Source: Yponomeuta sedellus
Taxonomy: Eukaryota > Arthropoda > Insecta > Lepidoptera > Yponomeutidae
Assembly (NCBI GenBank): GCA_934045075.1
Contig: OW203731.1
Span: 15,013,062-15,077,061, forward strand
Direction of reading: 5' to 3'
DNA length: 64,000 nucleotides
Shown one piece after another: positions 19,115-29,915 of this stretch; positions within the stretch are counted from its first letter, which is position 1; the number at the start of each line of letters is the position of its first letter. The notes below the pieces were generated by a model. The model saw nothing but the letters and a program-made list of their open reading frames with translations. It ran no database searches and had not been told where the DNA came from. A program made the translations under genes and the position numbers.

Positions 19115-19915
19115 GCTTGCAATAATGTATTTAACAATCATCTGATCAATTTCTGTCTTTTACAAATAGTTGCTACACTAATTTCACTATCTTTCATGGT
19201 AAACTTTCTGAATATGCAATACTGTATTTAACAGTCATCTGATTAACTTATGTCTTTTAAAAATGGCGCAACACTAATCTCACCTATCTTTCTTGTTGAA
19301 ATTTCTGAATGTGCAATACTGTATTTAATAGTCATCTCGTTAATTTCTCTCTTTTACAAAAAGTTGCAACACTAATCTCACGTATCTTTCCTGTTAAACT
19401 TTTGAATATGCAATACTGTATTTAATACTCATCTCGTTTATTTATGTCTTTTACAAAAAGTTGCAACACTAATCTCACTTATCCTTCCTGTTAAACTTTC
19501 TGACTATTCAATACTGTATTTAACAGTCATCTGATTAATTTCTGTCCCTAAAAAAAATTGCAACACTAATCTCACTTATCTTTCCTGTTAAACTTTCTGA
19601 AAGTTTAACAGGAAAGATACGTGAGATTAGTGTTGCAACTTTTTGTAAAAGACATAAATTAACGAGATGACTATTAAATTTCGTATCTTTCCTGTTAAAC
19701 TTTTGAATATGCAATAGTGTATTTAATACTCATCTCGTTAATTTATGTCTTTTACAAAAAGTCGCAACACTAATCTCACTTATCTTTCGTGTAAAACTTT
19801 CTGAATGTGCAATACTGTATTTAACAGTCATCTATTTTTAAAGACATTTCTGTCTTTAAAAAAAGTTGCAACTCTAATCTCATTAATCTTTCCTCTTAAA
19901 ATTTCACGGAAATAT
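19115..19915. repeat. Tandem array, about 95-bp unit, one unit inverted
   Basis: About eight diverged units with the blocks AATACTGTATTTAACAGTCA, TTACAAAAAGTTGCAACACT and AATCTCACTTATCTTTCCTG. Between about 19600 and 19680 one unit runs in reverse; the junction CCTGTTAAACTTTCTGAAAG forms a hairpin with its neighbour. Confidence 0.85.
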
Positions 19916-20279
19916 TTATTTGCGCTTCATGGTTATTTTCTGGCTAATTGATAAACTTTAATCCATTGCAAAGGTACCCAAATGATGGTATTTTAAGGGT
20001 CATCTCTGTATGTCCCGGAAACAGCTATTAGCAGATAATTCTTGACTATAAGCAATAATTCATCTGGACGGAGATAAGCTATTCTGTAAGGCGTTGATAA
20101 TAATAATCACATTTTGAATTAACAATGTAATATTTTTCGATTAATAAATTTTGCAGACGTGGTGACAGTTTCTGGTCTCTTTATGTTATGTTTTGTTTTA
20201 ATGAAATTTTAAATTAAACAAAGCAAGACATTTACGTTAATGTTTAATTATTCAATTTAAAAGTTTATATTTTTAACCT
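19916..20279. other. Intergenic, nothing recognised
   Basis: AT-rich, no feature seen. Confidence 0.3.
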
Positions 20280-20440
20280 ATGTATTTTTGTATAAAACTC
20301 GTGTGCCACGTTAAGCAAGCTACTTGTTACGGCCGCCACTATATAGGCTATGAGCTTTATGTTTAGACCACTGTTAAAATGCACAACTGAGTACCTATTT
20401 TATTAATAAAAACTATTCTTATTCTTATTTTTATTCTTTT
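20280..20440 (+). repeat. LINE 3' tail (TTCTTA type)
   Basis: CTCGTGTGCCACGTTAAGCA ... GTTAAAATGCACAACTGAGT ... TTATTAATAAAAACTATTCT followed by TTCTTA/TTTTTA repeats. The inverted counterpart is at 32877-33300. Confidence 0.5.
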
Positions 20441-20480
20441 TTTATAATGTAAAGAAATATTTAAAAGCCTATAATTTTAA

Positions 20481-20612
20481 TCGCTCGGAAAAATGCCACT
20501 ATCGGAGGTCACGGGACGTTTACCCATCCTGCACCTGATCGCGCCTGTTGTTGCTTAACCCAAGTTACTGATTCCAGTCACTCGGTTCTACTAAGCCACG
20601 AGCGCTTCCGCG
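20481..20612 (-). repeat. 5S-derived SINE, 5' half
   Basis: Only the promoter half is left: on minus AGCGCTCGTGGCTTAG, then GGTTAAGCAACAACAGGCGC and CAGGATGGGTAAACGTCC, ending at TTTTTCCGAGCG. Confidence 0.65.
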
Positions 20613-21114
20613 TGCTTACGTTACTACGATATAACAACTCCCAACGTTGATTAAGAAAAACATTCTTGGTTGTCTATACTTTGTTTAACAATGTATTCTT
20701 TACGCTTCTATCTCCATAATTTGTTAATGGTATCATAACTTTTACACGCGGTTATATGGAGCAGTGCTGTTTTCATAGGCTATTACTTGAGTATGTGTGT
20801 ATAAGGTTACTAGGTACATTGCATTTACGAGAACGTAAATATTATCATGTCATCTCACGTGTTATCGGTGTGATTTTTGCGCTGAGACAATCTGAGTTAT
20901 TAATCTACTGAATGGGCGGAACGATTTCATACTTGTTTTTATAAGCCACTCACTATAAAAAAAAATTACGCATTATTTTTTTCGGCGTGTACCTATAGTT
21001 GAAGAAACAAGTTGAGTTGCACGACTGTTTCTCTGTAAATGAATGGTCAAGAAAGATATCAGTTTCCTTGGCAACAAAAGTTGCGTGTAAAAAATCCCAC
21101 GTCAAGGTGCACAT
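20613..21114. other. Intergenic, nothing recognised
   Basis: No feature seen. Confidence 0.3.
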
Positions 21115-21365
21115 GAGAGAGAGAGAGAGAGAAAGACATTTATTTGCAGCCACAAAGATACAATACACATAACACAATGTAACACGATATTATAATAATA
21201 CAGACAAATAATAAAAGAAAGAACAAAGAAAAATATAATAAAACAAAGAATACGATTTAAAACAAACATTTGCAATTTAGAAGGGCATTGTATCTCCGCA
21301 GCCACAAACAGTAGCTGACTCAGCATTTGCTGCAGGCTGGGCCTGCAACACTGATTTTCAGTCAG
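21115..21365 (-). repeat. LINE 3' UTR with (CT)n tail
   Basis: On minus: TGAAAATCAGTGTTGCAGGC, CAAATGCTGAGTCAGCTAC, TTTGTGGCTGCAAATAAATG and then (TCTC)n. A relative in plus orientation lies at 40020-40210 (CTGAAAATCAGCGCTGAAGG ... ATATGCTGAGTCAGTTGCCG ... AATAAAGCCAC). Confidence 0.55.
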
Positions 21366-21935
21366 CACCTATTCTTCAATTTATACATACAAGTAATTTA
21401 CCTACAGATCTTACATAAAAATTAATATTTATAAAACAACGTCAATAGAATAGAATATGCATACTATTCATACTATTTCAATATGCATACTACTATTTCA
21501 TACTATTAGAAAATTATCTACGAACTAAGACGCTGTATAGTTTCTGGACATGAATTGCAAACAACTGATTACAGTGGTACTGTGAAAACTTATTATTTTA
21601 CCACAAAGTGAACTACGAGGCTAAACTATCTACATTACTTATCAGTTGTAAATGTATTATTCGCAAATTAATTGAAAAATAGAGGTTCTGCCTCGGTGAT
21701 TTAGAATAACTGGAGAATATTCTTGAAGAGGACTATTAGGACTGATTTTAATATTAAGTAGGTACCCGTCTAGTATGAACTTGATACGCGGATCATTAAA
21801 ACAACTTGAATGGGAGCCACTTTTACTGTTCCTTGCTTAGCTAGATACGTATGTTTAACAAACATGAAGGATTTATGTTGTACTAATAGCTGGTAACATT
21901 TTAACGTTTTTTAGTAATGGCAAGAATTATTGTTA
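21366..21935. other. Intergenic, nothing recognised
   Basis: TGCATACTATT-type motifs recur near 21460-21500; nothing else seen. Confidence 0.3.
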
Positions 21936-21939
21936 TAAT

Positions 21940-22072
21940 ATTTAGAGGCTGAAAATTCCACCCATGCCGGGATTCGAACCCGCGACCTTTGGCTATCCGA
22001 GCCAGCGCTCTTTCCAACTGAGCTAATGGGCGACTCACCGGCATCAGTGAAATTTCGAACCTCTTTACTATT
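21940..22072 (-). mobile_element. T1 tRNA-like SINE, tail-less copy
   Basis: A minus-strand copy: GGATTCGAACCCGCGACC (box B reverse), GAGCTAATGGGCGACTCACC and ATTTCGAACCTCTTTA. The outer tail is missing. Confidence 0.7.
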
Positions 22073-22094
22073 TAAGAATTGTTGTCTACTTCCG

Positions 22095-22497
22095 TTTTAT
22101 AGATAGATAGATAGAATATTCTTTATTGCATGTACACCAAGGATTACATAAGAGACTTATAAAATAACAGTACAGTACAAGTGGCGGCCTTATTACTAAA
22201 AGTAATTTCTTCCAGACAACCATTGACGGAAAAGAAGAAACGAGAACTGAAATACGGGTAGTCGGCGCAACCAAACAATATTAGATAACATATTATTATA
22301 TTATTTTATAGTTGATACACATACATAAACGATACATAAATATGAAATTGATACACATACATAAACGGTACATAAATATGAAATAAATAAAAATAAACAT
22401 ACACAAGGGAAAAAAAAAAAAAAAAAAACATAGGACATGAACGAAAAATATACCTACATAATACTAGAAAGGGATTTCACGAATACAAATAAAAAAC
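22095..22497 (-). repeat. 3' UTR and tail of the CR1-like LINE
   Basis: Follows the ORF below on the minus strand. It holds a 36-bp direct duplication (about 22313-22383), a poly(T) run on the minus strand (22411-22428 as A on plus), the block GCCGCCACTTGTACTGTACT, an AATAAAG signal and a terminal (TATC)n. Confidence 0.65.
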
Positions 22498-23277
22498 TTA
22501 CAATAAGGAAAAATAATGGTTATGCACTCTGTTTTTAAATATTGGCAGGGACGGTGAAAATCTTACGTCCAAGGGAAGATCATTCCACAGGCGGACAGCT
22601 GTAATAGTAAAGGATTGGCTGAAGAACCTTGTCGAATGACTTAGTGTCTTCAGCAATCGATTGTGACCGGATCGCAAAGTCCGACTGTGCGTATCACATA
22701 AAAACTCAAAGCGAGTTTTGAGATACAGAGGTGTGGCTGGATTGAACAGCACCGAATAGAGAGTGGAGAGAATATGAGCATTCCTACGGAGGCGGATAGG
22801 GAGCCACTTGAGTTTTAAGCGATATTCGGAGATATGGTCATATTTTCGCAAGCCAAATATGAACCGGATAGAGAAGTTTTGGAGGCGCTCAAGTTTATTT
22901 AGTTGCTCTTCGGTAAGGTCAAGATAGCTGGCATCAGCATAGTCGAGGATAGGAAGTAAGAGAGACTGGGCAAGCGCAATCTTGGTCGAAGTTGGCAGGA
23001 AATTACGTAATCTTTTCAGAGAAGCCGCTGAAGCGAACATTTTCCGGCTCACCTCCGCTAGCTGTGGCGACCAGGACAAACACCTGTCAATAATGATCCC
23101 CAAGTTCTTCACCTTCTCACTATATGGGATTTGAACGCTGTCAAATTTAACTCGTGGAAGATGTTCAAAGTTTACCTTCGAAATCATTTTTGGGCTGCCT
23201 ATTACAATGACTTGAGTCTTGCTTGGGTTTATTTTTAAGCCGTACGATCTGCTCCAGTCTAAAATATGAGTGAGATC
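22498..23277 (-). pseudogene. CR1-like LINE reverse transcriptase, 5'-truncated
   Basis: About 260 codons stay open on the minus strand, from a point just inside the reverse-transcriptase domain (DLTHILDWSRSYGLKINPSK) to a natural stop. The catalytic YADD-type motif would lie further upstream and is absent, and TAA lies directly 5' of the homologous part. What remains is the end of the RT palm, the thumb (VKNLGIIID ... LLLPILDYADASY) and the conserved C-terminus (LKWLPIRLRRNAHIL; AVRLWNDLPLDVR). There is no frameshift, so the insertion is fairly young. A second, more decayed copy is at 34075-34530. The clade (CR1 or Jockey-like) is inferred from motif style. Confidence 0.75.
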
Positions 23278-23685
23278 TGTGTTTTATACCCCGCTACATA
23301 CAAATCTGTCTCTGTTTTATTTTCTTCTCGTTAAAGTTTTCCTTTAATACATATACACTTGCATTTAATTTACTTCAACAAAGTCTATAGTGAATTATAA
23401 GGGTAGCCTTCTGATTGACCCGACCACCTCAATTTGGCAACAGCCACGACCTCTAGAGTCTAATAGTTTTTATTAATATAATCATAATAAGGACTAAATA
23501 ACGGTTATTTGCTTCTATTCATTAGTCTACAAAGTAAAAACAGTACAGTGCCCAGTAGTATAACCCGCCCAAATTGAATAGGCATCTCTTGCGAAGAAAA
23601 TAGGATAGCGCAATGTGCCGAGTTCAACTGCACGGTCTTAGCCATTTTATGGTAATTTATACGAATTACAGGTTAAATGTATGTT
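23278..23685. other. Intergenic, nothing recognised
   Basis: No feature seen beyond AT-rich sequence. Confidence 0.3.
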
Positions 23686-23795
23686 TTGTTATGGTCTTTT
23701 TAATTTTTCTCTGTTGTTGTTCATTTTATGTTCATTTGTTTATTTTGTTGCTGTTATGGGTCTTGTTGGTACAATAAATGTCTATCTTTGTTACC
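23686..23795 (+). repeat. Short LINE 3' tail
   Basis: CTGTTATGGGTCTTGTTGGT is followed by ACAATAAATGTCTATCTTTG, a form common at retroelement 3' ends (AATAAA close to the terminus). Confidence 0.4.
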
Positions 23796-24177
23796 ATTTT
23801 AACCGGTTCAATTTCGGCGATTGAAAAACGCACACTCACTAAACACGTAAAACCGGTTTTGGTCACGGCGCCTACCCCAAATGTGACTGGTATTACTTTT
23901 TAAATTTACGTTTGATTTTGACAAAATACGATATATAACTTAAGCACCTACCAATAGTTTGATGAAACAATAGCACATTAATATAACTCTATTGAACAAC
24001 TCTACACGGCTTCATAGAAAGTAAAACCCTGTCGCTTGGCAACCGTGTTACGCTGCCTACATCGAAAAGCTCTACTGTTCTGCCCGAGGCAACTACATCA
24101 TTGTGTTGAGCGCTATTATGTGGAAGAAGTCTATTTAATTTTGCTTATAGGTTCTAGAATGAATGCTTATGGTTACA
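23796..24177. other. Intergenic, nothing recognised
   Basis: No feature seen. Confidence 0.3.
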
Positions 24178-24255
24178 AATCTGCAGCCGGGACGCGTGGT
24201 AGTTAAGCCCATACTATACATCTCTTTCTCTCTCCGAGAGAAAGTTATTACCCCC
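24178..24255 (+). repeat. R-family fragment
   Basis: AATCTGCAGCCGGGACGCGT, then TCTCTCTCCGAGAGAAAG. Short and diverged. Confidence 0.4.
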
Positions 24256-24534
24256 TAAACCCTGGTGGTAACACTTACTTCAAGTCTTTTAAAACTACCT
24301 AGATTTTGAAGAACTTTTCTTCTTGTTGTCCAAAAGATGACGAGGAAAATATTGGACCTGGAACAGGAGGTTTTCCCGACTTCCTACTAAATCATTGGGT
24401 GTAAATTAAGAAAGTTATCCGTGATGTCCTATTTCAAGGACGCCGGCTTAGGAGGTTATATGGCGTTTTAAGGGCATAGCTGCAATTGAACGTGCAAAGG
24501 CTATGAAAAAAACTTGGTAGAATATGGTAATTAT
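24256..24534. other. Intergenic, nothing recognised
   Basis: No feature seen. Confidence 0.3.
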
Positions 24535-24537
24535 AAT

Positions 24538-24872
24538 CATTTTAATGCACTAACCCGTGATAAGTACAATTTTTAAAAACCTATTTAGAGGCGAAAGCAC
24601 GGGTTAGTGCATTAAAAAGAATATAATCATTCCGATGTAAAACCAAACTGCAAAGTAGGTACTCGGGGCTGCAAGTGATACAAATTACCTCAGCCAGAGG
24701 TCGCTGCCTGTACGTAATACAGAGAGTATTGTAAAGAGGTTCGAAATTTCACTGATGCCGGTAGTCGCCCATTAGCTCAGTTGGGAGAGCGCTGGCACGG
24801 TTAGCCAGAGGTCATGGGCTCGGGTCCTGGCGTGGGTGGAATTCTTAGCCTCTAAATAGGTTTTTAAGGATA
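24538..24872 (+). mobile_element. T1 tRNA-like SINE preceded by a tail hairpin
   Basis: At 24538-24618 the antisense tail (TTAATGCACTAACCCGTGAT) is followed by the sense tail (AGCACGGGTTAGTGCATTAA). Then comes a full sense copy from CCGATGTAAAACCAAACTGC through TTAGCTCAGTTGGGAGAGCG to AATAGGTTTTTAAG. In the B-box region GGGTTCGAATC has decayed to GGGCTCGGGTC. Confidence 0.7.
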
Positions 24873-24949
24873 TAGTAATACAATTATGGAAAAAACTACG
24901 AAAAAGCGTCAAATGACAGCCATTGTCGTGCTTATATGAGTACAGTGGC

Positions 24950-25195
24950 AGTTATTTGGGAGTGGAGGGTGGGGATGATTCGGATACCCCACGACATTCC
25001 GGACCTATTTTTATTACGACGTAACTTTCCGGTCACCCTGTATAACAGTTGTAACTCTTGGCATCTGCATCTACGCAATGAGGTGATTTATACAGCGACC
25101 AGTAGCATCTACACTCATAATAGATGGGTGAAAGGACCACTCGGATGCTACAGTAGTAAAAAACGATGCATTTATCAGACTCAAGAGGGTCACGG
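24950..25195 (+). repeat. V-family repeat
   Basis: ATGAGGTGATTTATACAGCG, GCATCTACACTCATAATAGA and TGGGTGAAAGGACCACTCGG. A minus-strand relative is at 59835-60000, and a short piece at 62325-62365. It probably is a LINE or SINE 3' region. Confidence 0.45.
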
Positions 25196-25224
25196 CTAAT
25201 CGATGAGCTACTTAAATATAAATA

Positions 25225-25465
25225 AATATAAATATTCATGGCCATATTACACAGATCTCGTTGGCCCTATACTAATTACAACTTAATGAATTGTGTTACA
25301 ATGCTAACTCGACGATAGATTTAATTCAATAAATACATAGATAACATCCACGATCCGAGACAAACTAGAAAAGGTCGTTTCCTAGTTTGACTCGGCCGGG
25401 TATCGAACCCGAGACCTTCGGTTTTACGGTCAGCGTGCCAAACCGCTGCGTCACCGAGGCCGTTA
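25225..25465 (-). mobile_element. T2 tRNA-like SINE
   Basis: On minus: ACGGCCTCGGTGACGCAGCG (box A area), a CGCTGACCGTAAAACC anticodon-like arm and GGTCTCGGGTTCGATACCCG (box B), then CTAGTTTGTCTCGGATCG, GTCGAGTTAGCATTGTAAC and an ATAAATATAAA-type end. A second copy is at 46210-46635. Confidence 0.7.
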
Positions 25466-25589
25466 AGTTCATCCGGAATTTTCGATATTAGTTTTGGTTT
25501 TTTTTGCGATGTCTTACTTTCTAATTCTTCTTTTAGATGTTATCGGCAAAGAATTTTTTTTAAATAATAATACCTTTAAATAAGATTAG

Positions 25590-25725
25590 TTCGTTAGTAA
25601 GTTAGTTCGACCTGAAATTTTCGCACTTAGCCTCATAGTTGGGCCATTGTACATAGCGAGTGCTGAAACTTGGGTTTCCTCACGATGTTTTCTTTCACGG
25701 ATAGTGAGTGTTATTGCTTTTTTAA
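25590..25725 (-). repeat. T4-family 3' part
   Basis: GACCTGAAATTTTCGCACTT, AGCCTCATAGTTGGGCCATT and GTTTCCTCACGATGTTTTCT in the order also seen at 63050-63150. The terminal TTAGT repeats mark its 3' end. Confidence 0.55.
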
Positions 25726-26149
25726 GCTTTTTTTTATGAAGCTTATAAATTTTATTTCAAGTCTGGTTCTATCACAAAACATTTAATTACATGTTTGTCA
25801 ATCTCTTTATAGATTTATTATATTCATGTCAATTAAATGCTTAAAGTTCTAAAAGTCGTAGACACGACAGCTTATTATGAGAGACTCGAAAGCAGATCAA
25901 CCTTTACAAATTAGTTGCAAAGTCACCCGTTGCGTAACCGAGTAAACCGAAGTGTGAGCGCGTCAAAGTAAAATGAAAAGTTTTTTATTAATAAAGTAAA
26001 GGTTACAAACTGCGTAGTGTACCTTAATACTGTTTACCTTGCCGGATCGAGCCTATGTAATGAAACATTTTATAAACAGTTTATAAACACCTTATTATTT
26101 TAAAACGCAAGCAATATAGTTATAGTAACAATATTACAAGTTAACTGTA
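25726..26149. other. Intergenic, nothing recognised
   Basis: No feature seen. Confidence 0.3.
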
Positions 26150-26345
26150 AGGGAAAACATCGTGAGGAAACCTGAGCGACTGAGGTGTTCCAATACCTCA
26201 GCGGTCGAAATTGCCAATCCGCGGTAGACACGCGTAACGTGGTAACGAAGCCCATACGTTCTCTCTGAGAGAATGCTTGTGGCCTGCAGTGGGACCCTTT
26301 GAACGGCCTATGACCCTATAAAAGCCTATAAACGGCTACAGAAAA
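26150..26345 (+). repeat. R-family 3' end
   Basis: GGGAAAACATCGTGAGGAAA, CCAATACCTCAGCGGTCGAA, ATTGCCAATCCGCGGTAGAC, TCTCTCTGAGAGAATG, GGCCTGCAGTGGGACC: the clearest copy of the family in the window. Confidence 0.55.
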
Positions 26346-26364
26346 AAAAAACTTAAGTACAATC

Positions 26365-26805
26365 AATCAATCAGACTGTACTCGTCCAATGCTGGACATA
26401 GGCATGCTAAGGCACGCCACTTCCCTATGTCCTTGGCGATCTTCAACCAGCCACCAGCAATCTGTCTCAGACCGTCGGTATAGCGAGCCGGTGGGCGTCG
26501 TACACTGCGTTAGGCAGTTCATGGTCTCTAAAAGAGAATCTTTGATCTTTAAACTTGAGCGCAAGTGGGCGTCCTACACTGCGTTTGCCAGTTCGTGGGC
26601 TCCACTTGAGAACCTTTGACATTTAAGCTTGAGCACTAGTGGGCGTCCTACACTGCGTTTGCCAGTTCGCCTTCTCTAATCAAGAACTAAACTTGAGCAC
26701 AAGTGGCCGTCCTACACTGCGTTTGGCAGTTTGTGGTCTCCGCTCGAGAACCGTTGAACTTTAAACTTGAGCACAAGTGTGCGTCATACACTGCGTTTGC
26801 CAAAA
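26365..26805 (-). repeat. RTE-like LINE 3' end with internal tandem units
   Basis: After the usual 3' end (CCAATGCTGGACATAGGC on plus) and the block GGTGGGCGTCGTACACTGCG, the segment GTGGGCGTCCTACACTGCGT ... AAACTTGAGCACAA repeats about four times with a period near 70-77 bp (26490-26805). Such a local amplification of a LINE end is not present in the other copies here. Confidence 0.7.
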
Positions 26806-27420
26806 AAATATATAATATGTAATAAAACAAAAAAAACCAATTGTATTAATCTTGAATTGAAATTAAATTATCAGACGAAAAGACCGCGTCAAGTATCAAC
26901 AGATAGCATGAGAATTAAAATTATAGATAATAAATTACTCATTAATCTAATTATATTGATCGTCAAACAACAGTTTTCAGAACATTAAACGTTTCTATTT
27001 TAAGTTATGAGAAACAGTTTTTAAATATTTTTTTACGTCACACCCTATATATTTTGTACTGATAATACTCACTACAGAGGCATATTATTAGAACCTAATT
27101 TGTGAACTCTAGTTAACTACCCCATAAAATAAGCAATCTGCGTTCTATGAAGTAATTATCTAGTCCTAAACAAAAAGGCCCGCAGTTAAGCCGTGTTGTA
27201 CGTTCAAAATGATCGTTAAAGTCACCCTCAGTATCGGCAATAAACTGTGAACGCATAGGAAATAATTATTAGGCCGAAACTAATGCGAAACGCAGCGTAA
27301 TTAGTATATAGAAGGTAGGAATAACTAAGTGCCAACTTCACAAATTAATGCTATATTGTTAACACTGCCACCGCCACCGTTCTTATATCGGAAACTATGA
27401 CGTGATTGAAATATGTAACA
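26806..27420. other. Intergenic, nothing recognised
   Basis: AT-rich, lysine-rich short ORFs only. Confidence 0.3.
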
Positions 27421-28170
27421 TAACATGACATGACATAGCATAGCCATGGCATGGCATGGCATGGCATGGCATGGCATGGTATGGCATAGCATGGCATAGC
27501 ATAGCATAGCATAGCATAGCATAGCATAGCATAGCATAGCATAGCATAGCATAGCATAGCATAGCATAGCATAGCATAGCATAGCATAGCATAGCATAGC
27601 ATAGCATAGCATAGCATAGCATAGCATAGCATAGCATAGCATAGCATAGCATAGCATAGCATAGCATAGCATAGCATAGCATAGCATAGCATAGCATAGC
27701 ATAGCATAGCATAGCATAGCATAGCATAGCATAGCATAGCATAGCATAGCATAGCATAGCATAGCATAGCATAGCATAGCATAGCATAGCATAGCATAGC
27801 ATAGCATAGCATAGCATAGCATAGCATAGCATAGCATAGCATAGCATAGCATAGCATAGCATAGCATAGCATAGCATAGCATAGCATAGCATAGCATAGC
27901 ATAGCATAGCATAGCATAGCATAGCATAGCATAGCATAGCATAGCATAGCATAGCATAGCATAGCATAGCATAGCATAGCATAGCATAGCATAGCATAGC
28001 ATAGCATAGCATAGCATAGCATAGCATAGCATAGCATAGCATAGCATAGCATAGCATAGCATGGCATGGCATAGCATGGCATAGCATAGCATAGCATAGC
28101 ATAGCATAGCATAGCATAGCATAGCATGGCATAGCAAAGCATAGAATAGCATAGCATAGAATATCATAGC
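27421..28170. repeat. (ATAGC)n microsatellite, very long
   Basis: 27496-28060 holds about 113 perfect ATAGC pentamers without a break. Both edges carry ATGGC variants (about 27446-27495; 28061-28079; 28126-28130) and the outermost units are more diverged. The three long MLCYA-repeat ORFs on the minus strand are artefacts: a 5-bp unit stays open in all three frames. Confidence 0.98.
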
Positions 28171-28182
28171 ATAATTATATCC

Positions 28183-28437
28183 TTTATAATGCACTAACCC
28201 GTGCTAAGGACAACTTTAAAAACCTATTAAGAGGTTAAAAATTCCACCCATGCCGAGACTAGAAACCGCGACATCTGCCTAACCGTGCCAGCACTCTCCC
28301 AACTGAGCTAATGACCGACCACCGACATCAGTGAAATTTTGAACCTCGTTACAACACTCTCTGTATTTCTCTCTTTGTATTTGTATCATATATGTTGCTG
28401 TCTATAGGTAATACAGAGAGTGTTGTATTTGCGATTA
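28183..28437. mobile_element. T1 SINE, antisense with a sense end
   Basis: A minus-strand copy from the tail (AATGCACTAACCCGTGCTAA) to the head (TGAACCTCGTTACAACACTC). At the far end the head block returns in the opposite direction (GTAATACAGAGAGTGTTGTA), so the copy ends in a hairpin. Confidence 0.65.
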
Positions 28438-29639
28438 GACCAGTTTTTTTTACTTTTTGTTCAATGACACGACTGAATGGCTTTTAGTCCTTTAACAGTC
28501 CTTTTAGTTTATGTCTCAATCAATTTGCCCGTGATTATCCACTGTTGGGCATCGACACCATGATATTGATGTACTTAGATGAATTACAATAAGAGTTTTT
28601 GAATTAGACTACAATATATTTTTGTGAACTACATAGTAAAATCCATCATTGGCTGCATGTACAAATATTAAAATTAAAATTTATTATAGCGATACAATTA
28701 AAATTAACTATTGTTTATTTTAATTGTATTGCTGTGGATTTTTGTTGAGTAAATAAAATAAAATAAAAATAAAACTAGATGGCGCCGCCTAATGAACGTA
28801 CTGGGCCGCTAGTTCATCGGAATTGATTATGTATCTACTAGTGTAAAATGCCGAGGAGTTATAAAATGAATGGAGCTAGCTCCTTCATGTTTGCCAATTT
28901 AATTCACAGAGAAAAATCGTCCTACATGCAGTATTTATCCTCATCATGTAAAAAAAAACAAAAGAAAACGCCGATTTGTGCACGCGCCTCTAGAGTCGCG
29001 GTCAGATCCAACTCATCAACGTCATTAAGCTGCGACGTTAATTTCCAATCGCATTCAACGTGTAATACGATTCCCTGCCGTTCAGAGCATTTTGAGGTCT
29101 ATTTCAATGGCATTTATGATCGCTTTAGCATGTTACCTCATCAGTTAAGTATCGGCTATTACTCACATAATCGATCAAATGCATGTAGCATTTTGGCTTT
29201 GATTTTGTATACTTAATTATTAGCAAAAGTGTTGAGCAACTTGAGCTGTATTGATTCCGTCTTAGTTACTGTGAGGCTTACGATTTAAGATTGGATTTTT
29301 ATTAATTTGTAAATAGGATATTAGGATATCTGCCTATATGTTGCCCGCATTAAGGGTTTCTTGTGAAACTATTTCACGATATTATTAAAAGCCTCAACTC
29401 TCAATCTTATTTCTGTAAATTACAAATACTTCAAGGTGGAAGTCGTGACGTAGCAGACCGTCAAAAATCTGGCCGGGCCAGTACATGAAATATTCTGCCC
29501 AACGAGAGTATAACTTTTAAATACAAGTATAATGATGATGACGAAAATCTATTAAAGTTAGATTTCCATCAATCAAGCGATTTTCACGAAAACTTGTTTA
29601 ATATTGCACTACCTGCTAATCTTGTCTCCAAAACTTAGG
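28438..29639. other. Intergenic with orphan ORF
   Basis: A 122-codon ORF on plus (28848-29216; MPRSYKMNGASSFMFANLIH...) is serine-rich and has no domain I recognise. It is likely chance. A trace of an RTE-like end (CCACTGTTGGGCATCGAC) lies near 28540. Confidence 0.25.
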
Positions 29640-29728
29640 TTAGCTGGTAGATAATGCTAAATAGCATTAAGCTCGCCTATGTGCAAAAGTGTTATGCAAT
29701 AAAGAATTTTAATAATAATAATAAGTAT
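29640..29728 (+). repeat. Short LINE 3' tail (TAA type)
   Basis: GATAATGCTAAATAGCATTA, AGCTCGCCTATGTGC, GCAATAAAGAATTTTAA and (TAA)n. Confidence 0.5.
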
Positions 29729-29825
29729 TTCGGACATATAATGCGTATCAGCAATTTCAGATAGTCGAATTAGAATCAGTTTCATTAGGTACTTATACAT
29801 AATTATATCTTAAACGGGTCTAATT
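29729..29825. other. Intergenic, nothing recognised
   Basis: Short unassigned stretch. Confidence 0.3.
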
Positions 29826-29915
29826 GTGATTATTATTCATTAGGTAAAACGAATTTACCTTATTTCTCGACGTTTCGGCAGCGTTACAGTTGCCGTGGTC
29901 TCGGGTATGCTACAT
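29826..29915. repeat. GTTTCGGCAG stem-loop repeat, diverged
   Basis: TCGACGTTTCGGCAGCGTTA is followed by CAGTTGCCGTGGTCTCGGG: the same plan as the GTTTCGGCAC repeat (hairpin GGCA/TGCC with the conserved flanks CGTTTC and GTGGTC). Confidence 0.5.

Noticed and set aside
27325..28194. Three ORFs of 245-289 codons
   Set aside because: They are translations of (ATAGC)n in three frames; a pentamer repeat without stops is open in every frame.
28848..29216. 122-codon ORF as a host exon
   Set aside because: No domain, no codon bias visible by eye, no splice context; kept only as an orphan note.
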